Shown: positions 1 to 6,171 of the stretch, one piece after another
How the letters are laid out: each line of letters starts with the position of its first letter
Numbering within the stretch: the stretch's first letter is position 1
Origin: Acidiferrobacter sp.
GTDB lineage: Bacteria > Pseudomonadota > Gammaproteobacteria > Arenicellales > UBA868
Direction of reading: 5' to 3'
NCBI GenBank assembly: GCA_002694065.1
Contig: NZKZ01000165.1
Span: 1-25,932, forward strand
Length of the DNA stretch: 25,932 nt
The notes under the pieces: model-generated
Told to the model about the DNA's origin: nothing
What the model saw: the letters and a program-made list of their open reading frames with translations, nothing else
Databases searched by the model: none
Program-made: the position numbers and the translations under genes

Positions 1-858
1 GGCTGCACTTTCGCTTTTATGGAGCACGGCCTATCGCGTTTTGGCATCAAGGTGCGCTTTGTTGACCTCACTGAGCCCGATGCGCTTGCCGATGCAATGA
101 CGTCAAACACCCGGTTCGTTTTCTTCGAGACACCCACCAATCCGAACATGCGGGTCATCGACATCCGCAAGGTCTGTGAGATAGCTCACGCCCACAACGC
201 CCGGGTTATTGTCGACAACACCTACGGCACACCTTACCTGCAGCGCCCGCTGGAGTGCGGAGCGGATTTCGTGGTCCACTCAATGACCAAGTATCTGAGC
301 GGGCACGGGGATCTTATTGCCGGGGCCATCATCGGTCCGGCGGATGATATGGCGACGGTGCGGTCTGTCGGCCTCAAGGACATGACGGGCGCTGTGTTGT
401 CGGCATTTGATTCCTTTCTGCTGCTGCGCGGAATCAAGACACTGGAACTGCGTATGGAGCGCCACTGCGAGAGCGCATTGACCCTTGCCCGCCAGATTGA
501 GTCCCATCCACAGGTCGAAACGGTCTATTACCCGGGGCTGCCTTCGCATCCGCAATACGCGCTTGCCTGCGAGCAAATGAAAGCGTTCGGCGGCATGATT
601 GCTTTGGAACTGCGGGGCGGCTATGAAGCCGGCGTGCGATTTATGGATGCAGTGCAGGTGGCACAGCGCGCGGTCAGTCTGGGAGACGCCGAGACACTGG
701 TCCAGCATCCGGCCAGCATGACCCACAACAACTACACCGAAGAAGAACGCCAGGCGCACGGTATCAGCCTCGGGCTCGCGCGGATTTCGGTTGGCCTTGA
801 AAATGTTGAGGATCTTGCGGCAGATATCCTCAAGGCGCTGGATCAGTCTGCGGCCTAA
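1..858 (+). CDS. Methionine gamma-lyase, 5'-truncated by the window edge
   Basis: PLP-dependent enzyme of the Cys/Met metabolism (trans-sulfuration) family, cytoplasmic. Family members of this type split L-methionine into methanethiol, 2-oxobutyrate and ammonia. The reading frame is open to base 1 and begins G-C-T-F-A-F, so the ATG at 19 is internal and the N-terminus is missing. The GCTF cysteine at codon 2 corresponds to Cys116 of Pseudomonas putida methionine gamma-lyase. The PLP lysine in SMTKYLSGHGD lies at codon 97 (bases 289-291), 95 residues later, which equals the Cys116-Lys211 spacing of that enzyme. The cysteine separates methionine gamma-lyase from cystathionine gamma-synthase and sulfhydrylase relatives. 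The SLGDAETLVQHPASMTH block and the C-terminal SVGLE motif are present. Malonyl-CoA decarboxylase starts 35 bases downstream on the same strand. About 114 residues are missing if the length is standard. Substrate range is inferred. Confidence 0.88.
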   Translation, partial: GCTFAFMEHGLSRFGIKVRFVDLTEPDALADAMTSNTRFVFFETPTNPNMRVIDIRKVCEIAHAHNARVIVDNTYGTPYLQRPLECGADFVVHSMTKYLSGHGDLIAGAIIGPADDMATVRSVGLKDMTGAVLSAFDSFLLLRGIKTLELRMERHCESALTLARQIESHPQVETVYYPGLPSHPQYALACEQMKAFGGMIALELRGGYEAGVRFMDAVQVAQRAVSLGDAETLVQHPASMTHNNYTEEERQAHGISLGLARISVGLENVEDLAADILKALDQSAA

Positions 859-893
859 GTTGCTGAATAAGAGGTAGGGGTTAGGGGTAACAG

Positions 894-2324
894 ATGGATC
901 TTCCGACGGGTTTCGGACTGAAAGGCTTGAAGCAGTTGCGGCGTGCCTGGATCGAGGTGGAACAGGAGGCGCTGAGTCGAATTACGGGCAAGGTGCGGCC
1001 GGCTCTGCCTAAAGATGACCTGCACCTTATCCGACGGCAAATCGATGACTGTCTGTCTGAGACGGGCGGCGCCGCTTCGGCCCGGGCCCGGGCGGCGCGT
1101 CTCGGCGGGGTATATCTTGATCTCGATGCCGAGGGGCGGAATAACTTCCTGAAACTCCTCGCGGTCGAATACGGCGTTGATGATGACGCGTTACGGGAAT
1201 CTGCGAGAGCATGGTTAGCGTTGGATAGCGAGGGCCAAGCTGCGGATTTAAGAAGCCGGCTTGATGCCGAGGCCAGGTTGCGGCGCACACTGCAATCTCC
1301 TCGAATGCGTCTTTTGACGAAGTTCAATGATTTGCCCGAGGGGGTCAAATTTCTTGCCGACATGCGGGCGCAACTGCTTGAGATCAGAAAAGAAGACCCG
1401 CAACTCCGGGCTTTTGATCGTGAATTTAAGGACTTGCTTGCATCCTGGTTTGATGTGGGCTTTCTGAAGCTGCGTCGAATCGCCTGGGATGCGCCGGCAG
1501 CGCTGTTGGAGACATTGGCCGAGCATGAGGCCGTCCACGCTATTCGATCGTGGCAGGACATCAAGCACCGCCTGGCTGCGCCCGACCGGCGTTGCTTTGC
1601 CTTTATTCACCCCCAGATGCCCAATGACCCTCTGATTTTTGTCTGGGTCGCTCTCACGGATGGCATTTCTGAGCGGATCGATGATGTGTTGCGGATTGAT
1701 CAGGGCGAATTGAATCCCGACAAGGCAGATACCGCGGTGTTTTATTCCATCTCGGCCACCCAACCCGGGCTGGATGGCGTGGGTTTTGGCAGTTTCTTGA
1801 TCAAGCGGGTGGTGGACCGGTTATGCCGCGACCATAAACAGCTGAAGCATTTTGCTACCCTGTCGCCGTTGCCGGGATTTGAGCGATGGTTGACGGAGGA
1901 GCACGAACACCCCAGCGATCAACAGCATCCACGTGTCCAAAAAGGTCTTGAGGTTTTGGCCGATGCCGGCGCGCTTGAGCGTATGTTTGTCGATCGCAGT
2001 TGGCTGCGGGATGAGGCCGCTCTCGCCAAGGTCGCTCAGTCCCTCACGGTACTGGCCGCGCATTACCTGATGCGGGAGAAGTATGGGGAAGGTGCACGGG
2101 ATCGCGTCGCGAACTTCCATCTATCGAACGGCGCCAGTATCGAACGCATCAATTTTCCCGCCGATGTCAGTCGGCGCGGCCAGAAGCAGTCAGCCGGGCT
2201 AATGGTGAACTACCGTTACCGGCTAAAGGACATCGAAACCAATCACGAGTCCTACTACGGCAAAGGCGAGATTGCCCATTCGCGCGCCATCGCAAGCTTG
2301 TTACGGATTCGATTGCCTGACTGA
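894..2324 (+). CDS. Malonyl-CoA decarboxylase
   Basis: A 476-aa cytoplasmic enzyme that converts malonyl-CoA to acetyl-CoA and CO2. The N-terminal half (about residues 1-190) is the helical MCD domain. The C-terminal half has the acetyltransferase-like fold and holds the family signatures FYSISATQ (283-290), GSFLIKRVV (299-307), LSPLPGF (323-329) and NFHLSNGA (407-414). Ser324 of LSPLPGF and His409 align with the catalytic Ser329/His423 pair of human MLYCD; the shorter Ser-His spacing (85 versus 94) reflects a shorter connecting insert. A purine-rich GGGGTAAC precedes the ATG. The start follows the methionine gamma-lyase stop by 35 bases and the two are probably co-transcribed. The 3' end faces an 83-aa leftward gene 19 bases away. 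The family call is secure; use on methylmalonyl-CoA is possible but not shown. Confidence 0.93.
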   Translation: MDLPTGFGLKGLKQLRRAWIEVEQEALSRITGKVRPALPKDDLHLIRRQIDDCLSETGGAASARARAARLGGVYLDLDAEGRNNFLKLLAVEYGVDDDALRESARAWLALDSEGQAADLRSRLDAEARLRRTLQSPRMRLLTKFNDLPEGVKFLADMRAQLLEIRKEDPQLRAFDREFKDLLASWFDVGFLKLRRIAWDAPAALLETLAEHEAVHAIRSWQDIKHRLAAPDRRCFAFIHPQMPNDPLIFVWVALTDGISERIDDVLRIDQGELNPDKADTAVFYSISATQPGLDGVGFGSFLIKRVVDRLCRDHKQLKHFATLSPLPGFERWLTEEHEHPSDQQHPRVQKGLEVLADAGALERMFVDRSWLRDEAALAKVAQSLTVLAAHYLMREKYGEGARDRVANFHLSNGASIERINFPADVSRRGQKQSAGLMVNYRYRLKDIETNHESYYGKGEIAHSRAIASLLRIRLPD

Positions 2325-2343
2325 CTGTTAACGCGAGTTTGGA

Positions 2344-2595
2344 TTACTTCAGACAGGCCAAGAGGCAAAGTTTTCGAATAACACTCTTGCTGGCGTAGTC
2401 ATAGCATTTAAGGTCTGAAGCTGTTAACACACGTTGCTCGATCAACTGTAGCAGTTTGTCGGGTCGAATTCTGATCGAGACGAGGTCTGTCTGATCAATC
2501 TCATCTGAAGCTGTCATGTTATCCGGGCTGTGCTCGTCCATAACTGTTCGCCTAGATGAGATACCGGTTGCAATCGTGTTTTCAAGAATGCGCAT
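2344..2595 (-). CDS. Small unknown protein, third gene of the DUF2325 unit
   Basis: An 83-aa protein I cannot name. It has no signal peptide or membrane segment. The C-terminal half reads like a compact helical domain: a basic beta-like VSIRIRPDKL, a helix LLQLIEQRVLTASDLKCYD, then a positively charged amphipathic helix ending LCLLACLK. Three cysteines lie in the last 25 residues. The ATG at 2595 sits inside the 3' end of the DUF2325 gene with a 14-base overlap, which suggests translational coupling. A second in-frame ATG at 2541 (giving 65 aa, with an AGGCG upstream) is an equally good start, and the conserved-looking part begins after it. It is probably the last gene of the leftward Fur-controlled unit. 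I have an impression of similar short proteins beside iron genes in other Gammaproteobacteria, but this is unverified. Confidence 0.6.
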   Translation of the reverse strand: MRILENTIATGISSRRTVMDEHSPDNMTASDEIDQTDLVSIRIRPDKLLQLIEQRVLTASDLKCYDYASKSVIRKLCLLACLK

Positions 2596-3922
2596 GGCCT
2601 AAAGCTCGTGTGAGGGATGTGAGGCTTGAACGGCGAACTGGGAGAAAGCAAATGTTATGTTTTTGGCATTCACGTTTAATTTTCCCAACAGCATTGTGAC
2701 TAATACAGTCAATTGGGCAAACCACGAAATCCGCTTGTGGAAGAAGTTGGTCGAGCCTTCTGTCGCCATCTTCTCGACCACCGTCATGATAGATCAGCGT
2801 GCCGTTCAATTTTTCTATGAAATTTCTGAAATGGGGCGCCTGTCGGAAACGGCCGCCGACATAGAGGACTTTTTTCCCAAGCAGATTCGTATTGGGGAGT
2901 GACTCAGCTCCGTCGTTCGCAATTAACTGATTACAGTCTCTTGACTCCGCCCCAACAGTGGCAGCGGCAGAGACGCCACACGTTTTAGTTGAACTGGGCT
3001 GTTGGCTTTCGGAGTGAACAGGGTGGCATTGCTGCATCGTCTGACGTAAATCGGTCTTCTCTTTACGTAACCGATCGACGAGTTCGATGAGCATCTGGTT
3101 TTTCTCTCGCAGCTTCTTCAGTTCAGATATTTCTCGAGGGTCGAGTCTGGTTTTGGCGTCCGTCTGCTCTTGAAGTTGCGTTTTTAAAGCGGATCGGTAT
3201 TTTTCCAGTTGCGCTTCTATTTTCTCCGAGGTCCGAACTTGCTTTAAGTATTTCAGATTAAGCTTTTTCAGTTGGAGGGTAAGTTCTTGATTTTCTTTTC
3301 TCAGTTGCGGAAGGTGCTTGAGGTCAATCCGGCAGGACATTCCTGAAATATGAGAAAGCATATGAATGTCACCGACAGCCTTATCTCGTACCGCAGGCGG
3401 GGTCTTTGAGTTGGTCAGCAGAGCATAATAAGAACCCGCAACTTCACCGCCATTTAGTGCTTGTTCCCAAAGTTTCCCAAACTCGGTAGGTTTGGTCTTG
3501 CGATAAAGAGCAATGCTTGACTTGAACTTTCGCTGAAACATTTTGTCCAGCAGGCGTCCGGGTGTTGTGCCGTCATGCGCTGCATTCACGAAGATGTTGT
3601 GAAGGTGATAGTCCGTATATTGCCCCGGGTTTTCGATTCGCGATTTGATGGCGAGCTTTTGTATCTCGGGGATAGTTGCGCACGTGCCCACGATCGCACA
3701 TAAATATTTTGAGGGTAATTCCCACAAGTGTAGGGAAGAGGTCGATTTTCGATGGCCGTCTGACGACCCGGGGCATAGGATGGGCTTAGGCGCACAACAA
3801 GAGGTCTGAGGCGGTATGACCGTATCTAGCGCAATACCTTGAGGATCAGCTGGGCCCGGTTCGTGTCCAGGGCTTGGCTCCTGGGCTGACCGGTAAGCTA
3901 TAGGCGGTTTAGAAGTGGTCAA
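2582..3922 (-). CDS. DUF2325 protein with Cys/His-rich N-domain and coiled coil
   Basis: A 446-aa protein of unknown function, recognised by its C-terminal DUF2325 domain (about residues 350-440: KVLYVGGRFRQAPHF, YHDGG, VCPIDCISHNA). Residues 66-195 form an N-terminal domain with conserved-looking Cys and His residues: C75 and C81 (YLCAIVGTC), H106 and H108 (DYHLHN), H187 and H191 (HMLSHISG). Residues about 204-298 are a long charged coiled coil (LRKENQEL, LKKLREKNQ). The first 60 residues are Pro/Ser-rich and low complexity. The start is a TTG whose last two bases overlap the TGA of the upstream 88-aa gene, with no clear ribosome site, so initiation is probably coupled; a later start is possible. 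The unit lies behind a Fur box, so a role in iron, heme or redox response is inferred from context only. Confidence 0.8.
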   Translation of the reverse strand: MTTSKPPIAYRSAQEPSPGHEPGPADPQGIALDTVIPPQTSCCAPKPILCPGSSDGHRKSTSSLHLWELPSKYLCAIVGTCATIPEIQKLAIKSRIENPGQYTDYHLHNIFVNAAHDGTTPGRLLDKMFQRKFKSSIALYRKTKPTEFGKLWEQALNGGEVAGSYYALLTNSKTPPAVRDKAVGDIHMLSHISGMSCRIDLKHLPQLRKENQELTLQLKKLNLKYLKQVRTSEKIEAQLEKYRSALKTQLQEQTDAKTRLDPREISELKKLREKNQMLIELVDRLRKEKTDLRQTMQQCHPVHSESQQPSSTKTCGVSAAATVGAESRDCNQLIANDGAESLPNTNLLGKKVLYVGGRFRQAPHFRNFIEKLNGTLIYHDGGREDGDRRLDQLLPQADFVVCPIDCISHNAVGKIKRECQKHNICFLPVRRSSLTSLTRALGHAHS

Positions 3923-4185
3923 TGTATTGGCTGACCGTTTTTCCAGTGCAGGGCAAGGAGACGCCCGGCCGTTTCACCCAGCCCCTTGCAATCTTCTGAG
4001 TGGGCAGCTTCTTTCAGCCAGGCCAGGTGTCGCGCGATTTCTGACGCGAGACGCGGGTCTGGTGAGTGCGTGTAGTAAGACAACATGTAAAGCAGGGCGG
4101 CGCAGAGCGTCTCTATCGAATACTCTGATCTCGAAGATGGAGACAGAGACGGGGTCGAAATATCTTGCCTGAGTTTGTGTTTCAC
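3919..4185 (-). CDS. Small unknown protein, first gene of the DUF2325 unit
   Basis: An 88-aa soluble protein I cannot assign. After a Ser-rich N-terminus, residues about 22-75 look like two or three amphipathic helices: SIETLCAALLYMLSYYTHSP, RLASEIARHLAWLKEAA, then GLGETAGRLLALHWKN. It has only two cysteines and no membrane segment. The start is a GTG at 4185 without a clear ribosome site, about 30 bases below the transcription start predicted from the leftward promoter at 4222-4250. Its TGA overlaps the TTG start of the DUF2325 gene, so the two are very likely one transcript and may be coupled in translation. A consistent operon position behind a Fur box and tight overlap with a recognised family argue that it is real. 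Confidence 0.6.
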   Translation of the reverse strand: MKHKLRQDISTPSLSPSSRSEYSIETLCAALLYMLSYYTHSPDPRLASEIARHLAWLKEAAHSEDCKGLGETAGRLLALHWKNGQPIH

Positions 4186-4200
4186 TTGACTTGTTTACTA

Positions 4201-4229
4201 TTGCGAATGAGAACGATTCGCATTATGAT
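4201..4229 (+). promoter_or_regulatory. Promoter for the peroxiredoxin series
   Basis: A -35 of TTGCGA (4201-4206) and a -10 of TATGAT (4224-4229) are separated by 17 bases, 68 bases before the peroxiredoxin ATG. The Fur box occupies the spacer. The same -35, spacer length and a near-identical -10 recur at 5576-5604. Confidence 0.65.
4202..4222. promoter_or_regulatory. Fur box between divergent iron-block promoters
   Basis: The sequence has perfect inverted arms TGCGAAT (4202-4208) and ATTCGCA (4216-4222) around GAGAACG, rich in the GAATGAGAA-type hexamers of gammaproteobacterial Fur operators. It fills the spacer of the rightward promoter and covers the -10 and start region of the leftward one. 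Iron-loaded Fur bound here would be expected to block both. The fur gene itself lies 1.5 kb downstream. Confidence 0.85.
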
Positions 4230-4250
4230 ATATGGCTAAGAACTCGTCAA
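4222..4250 (-). promoter_or_regulatory. Promoter for the leftward DUF2325 unit
   Basis: Read leftward, TTGACG (4250-4245) and CATAAT (4227-4222) are each one mismatch from consensus and are 17 bases apart. The predicted start point falls inside the Fur box, about 30 bases before the GTG of the 88-aa gene. Confidence 0.65.
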
Positions 4251-4296
4251 CCACCCAGCCGAAAAATTTTCGGTCAACATTCATGGAGTAACAACA

Positions 4297-4920
4297 ATGG
4301 CGTTGCTTATCGGAGAAGAGGCACCCGACTTTACGGCCGAAGCCTGTACAGCTACGGGAGAAATCGTAGACACCTTCAACCTTCATCAACATATCGATCA
4401 GCGTTATGGCGTCTTGTTCTTCTATCCGATGGACTTCACGTTTGTCTGTCCTTCAGAAATACTCGCGCTTTCAAACCGGGTTGATGCTTTTCACAGACTG
4501 AATTGCTCAATCGTTGGGGTCAGTGTTGACTCAAAATGGACACACAACGCGTGGCGAAATACTGTGATCAGTGAAGGTGGAATAGGCGATATCAACTTTC
4601 CATTGGTCTCTGACCTGGACCGGTCGATCTCTACCTCATACGGGGTACTTGCTGGTGCTGGGCGCAGTTATTACCCAAAAGGGGTATCAGTCAGGGCGAC
4701 GTTTTTAATCGATCGGGAACGTATCGTTCGTCACATGGTCGTGAATGATGAGCCTCTCGGCCGTGACATGGATGAGTTATTCAGAATGCTCCAAGCGCTG
4801 CAGTTCTTTGAAGAACATGGGCAGGTATGCCCTGCTGGGTGGCAGTCCGGTGATTCAGGAATGATCAATACGCCGTCAGGCGTTGCAGAGTATCTACAGA
4901 CGTCATCTACGACGCTGTAG
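4297..4920 (+). CDS. Typical 2-Cys peroxiredoxin (AhpC/TSA family)
   Basis: A 207-aa cytoplasmic thiol peroxidase that reduces H2O2 and organic peroxides. The peroxidatic cysteine is C51 in DFTFVCPSE, the resolving cysteine is C178 in QVCPAGW, and R133 in VRATFLID matches the conserved active-site arginine. Length fits typical 2-Cys enzymes. It carries a GGIG motif (94-97), like the GGLG of sensitive peroxiredoxins, but I see no matching C-terminal YF motif, so it is probably resistant to over-oxidation. No AhpF or dedicated reductase is in the window, so the electron donor is unknown (thioredoxin is usual). ATG start follows CATGGAGTAACAACA, with GGAG as ribosome site. The Fur-box promoter lies 68 bases upstream, which fits coupling of peroxide defence to iron status. 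Confidence 0.93.
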   Translation: MALLIGEEAPDFTAEACTATGEIVDTFNLHQHIDQRYGVLFFYPMDFTFVCPSEILALSNRVDAFHRLNCSIVGVSVDSKWTHNAWRNTVISEGGIGDINFPLVSDLDRSISTSYGVLAGAGRSYYPKGVSVRATFLIDRERIVRHMVVNDEPLGRDMDELFRMLQALQFFEEHGQVCPAGWQSGDSGMINTPSGVAEYLQTSSTTL

Positions 4921-4962
4921 TGACTAGAGTAAACGCAGTCGCGATTTAGAGACGTAAATACT

Positions 4963-5172
4963 GTGTCATTGCGCGATGGAGCTGACCGAAGAGACGTGAT
5001 CTGCCAGGGTTGCGGCGGCGTGGTGAGACATACTGGGAGATCGGAAATTTCCCTTGATGAGAATGATCCAGAGTTGCCCGGTGTAGATCTTGTCAGGGAT
5101 CGACTGTGTTCCAAACAGGTCCTCTGTTGGAGTTGTATGAATGATTCGATTACGCAACTACTTTCGAACTAA
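4963..5172 (+). CDS. Small cysteine-rich (zinc-ribbon-like) protein
   Basis: A 69-aa protein of unknown function. It has two CxxC pairs, C14-x2-C17 (ICQGCGG) and C55-x2-C58 (LCWSCMN), plus C49, separated by an acidic linker. This suggests a small metal-binding fold such as a zinc ribbon. The spacing does not match the C-x-C/C-x2-C pattern of bacterioferritin-associated ferredoxin. The start is uncertain: GTG at 4963 (used here) and TTG at 4969 both lack a good ribosome site. Its last 32 bases overlap the start of the FeoA-like gene, which has its own ribosome site inside this gene. It lies 42 bases below the peroxiredoxin and is probably on the same Fur-controlled transcript. The paired CxxC motifs and operon position support it being real, but it is short and unrecognised. 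Confidence 0.5.
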   Translation: MSLRDGADRRDVICQGCGGVVRHTGRSEISLDENDPELPGVDLVRDRLCSKQVLCWSCMNDSITQLLSN

Positions 5173-5425
5173 TCTTTCAAGAATTGTTCCTGCCCCGCCA
5201 TTGTCTTTAGACTGTGTTGAAGAAGGCCGAGAATTTCGGATCTGTAGCGTCGATTCAAAATCGATACTTAGAATGTTGCTTTACCACGGTATCTCGGACA
5301 ACCAGAATCTCCGCGTTATTCGACGGGATTCCTACTGGGTTTCAGTCGGGGATACTAGTAGTGGAGATAGCTTGCTAGTCGTGAGTCGGTCCCAAGCTAG
5401 GTATATCCAGACTCGTCGTATATAA
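5141..5425 (+). CDS. FeoA-domain-like protein, stand-alone
   Basis: A 94-aa small protein. Residues about 20-92 follow the FeoA (SH3-like) pattern: LSLDCVEEGREFRI, then LLYHGISDNQNLRVIRR, then WVSVGD, SLLVVSRSQARYI. The glycine of LLxxGI and the final SxxxARYI strand are the typical family features. FeoA proteins are cytoplasmic partners of the ferrous transporter FeoB, but no feoB is in the window, so this may be an orphan or regulatory FeoA. The first 20 residues are a basic extension beyond the usual ~75-aa length. The ATG at 5141 has a GGAG 8 bases upstream, within the Cys-rich gene it overlaps by 32 bases. Two inverted repeats follow its stop. The family call is by pattern, not alignment. 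Confidence 0.65.
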   Translation: MIRLRNYFRTNLSRIVPAPPLSLDCVEEGREFRICSVDSKSILRMLLYHGISDNQNLRVIRRDSYWVSVGDTSSGDSLLVVSRSQARYIQTRRI

Positions 5426-5446
5426 CCGCGCGGCCTGCGCGATACG
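5417..5446 (+). other. GC-rich hairpin at the end of the FeoA-like gene
   Basis: CGCGC (5427-5431) pairs with GCGCG (5437-5441) around a 5-base loop. An outer CGTAT/ATACG pair (5417-5421 with 5442-5446) extends the stem past a one-sided bulge. It begins within the stop region of the FeoA-like gene. No U-run follows, so it may be an attenuator or a 3'-end stabiliser rather than a strong terminator. Confidence 0.35.
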
Positions 5447-5465
5447 AGAGTAGATGGAGGTATCA

Positions 5466-5488
5466 ATTCGTACCCATTAGGTACGAAT
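5466..5488. repeat. Perfect 9-bp inverted repeat
   Basis: ATTCGTACC and GGTACGAAT flank the 5-base centre CATTA with no mismatch. It lies between the FeoA-like gene and the fur promoter. It could be an RNA hairpin or the dyad site of an unknown regulator; it does not look like a Fur box and has no U-run. Confidence 0.5.
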
Positions 5489-5575
5489 GCAGATTGGCTC
5501 CAGCTCTCATCTTAATTAGCAATTTTGAATTGGGGCGCCAATCTCAGCGGTTTGTACTTTTTTTTAAAAATGGTA

Positions 5576-5604
5576 TTGCGACTCATTCTCATTCGTATTA
5601 TCAT
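5576..5604 (+). promoter_or_regulatory. Fur-box promoter of fur
   Basis: The -35 TTGCGA (5576-5581) and -10 TATCAT (5599-5604) are 17 bases apart. The spacer holds CTCATTCTCATTCG, whose complement contains GAATGAGAATGAG, a tandem of Fur-type hexamers. Layout and much of the sequence copy the promoter at 4201-4229. It lies 114 bases before the fur GTG, so Fur autoregulation is expected. Confidence 0.7.
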
Positions 5605-5634
5605 ATGGAAATCCGCTGGCAGAAGAGATCAAGA

Positions 5635-5718
5635 ATGGTTGTGTGGAGTTGGAAGGCAACAACACATGCTGTGGTCTGCCGAGTGCAGCGCCAATTTCTC
5701 AAAACGAGAGAAATTTAG
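5635..5718 (+). CDS. Possible 27-aa leader ORF abutting fur
   Basis: An ATG at 5635, with a purine-rich AGAAGAG 8 bases before it, opens a 27-codon frame (MVVWSWKATT...) that ends in TAG at 5716-5718, directly against the fur GTG at 5719. The frame lies wholly inside the fur leader. The arrangement recalls uof, the short upstream ORF coupled to fur translation in Escherichia coli, although no sequence similarity is claimed. Its basic, Trp-containing product shows no domain. It could be chance in a 110-base leader. Confidence 0.3.
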   Translation: MVVWSWKATTHAVVCRVQRQFLKTREI

Positions 5719-6171
5719 GTGATCGCAAAAATCAATTTAAAAGAGCAAGGGCTAACCGAGACTACGCCGCGACTCGCAGTTCTAAAAGCCATGGAAGCGA
5801 ACACGGCTCAGCACATGAGTGCGGACGATGTATATCGGTATCTGTTGGAGCGAGATCGCCCGCTTCCCATGAGCACCGTCTACCGCGTCCTTGCGCAGTT
5901 TGAGCAGGCTGGGATAGTCGAAAGGCACAGTTTTGATGCTGAGCGGACCAAGCAAGTCTATGAATTAAAAGACCCTGAACACCACGATCACATGATCTGT
6001 ATCAAGTGTCGATCGGTGCATGAGTTTTTAGATCCACAGATCGAATCAAGACAAATCGAGATTGCAGAAAATTTGGGCTTCTCGTTAACCGATCACAGTC
6101 TCAATCTGTATGGGATATGCGCGGGTTGCGTCCAAAAAGACGCTCAATCTGAAAAGACCATAAAACAGTAG
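5719..6171 (+). CDS. fur: Ferric uptake regulator Fur
   Basis: A 150-aa cytoplasmic Fe(2+)-responsive repressor. The N-terminal winged helix (about 1-85) contains GLTETTPRLAVL and the recognition-helix region STVYRVLAQFEQAGIV (52-67). The C-terminal dimerisation domain keeps the metal ligands: H32, E82, the HHDH cluster (88-91), E102 and H126. Structural-zinc cysteines are two CxxC pairs, C94/C97 (ICIKC) and C134/C137 (ICAGC). E. coli Fur has a wider second pair. A SFDAERTK stretch replaces the E. coli NFEGGK turn before E82. The start is GTG with GAGAG 8 bases upstream, right after a short leader ORF. A Fur box sits in its own promoter. Its location inside an iron-transport block rather than a housekeeping locus means it could be a paralogue of a core fur elsewhere. 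Confidence 0.93.
   Translation: MIAKINLKEQGLTETTPRLAVLKAMEANTAQHMSADDVYRYLLERDRPLPMSTVYRVLAQFEQAGIVERHSFDAERTKQVYELKDPEHHDHMICIKCRSVHEFLDPQIESRQIEIAENLGFSLTDHSLNLYGICAGCVQKDAQSEKTIKQ

Noticed and set aside
2657..2902. Rightward 81-codon frame opposite the DUF2325 C-terminus
   Set aside because: It overlaps the recognised DUF2325 domain on the other strand and has no ribosome site or domain.
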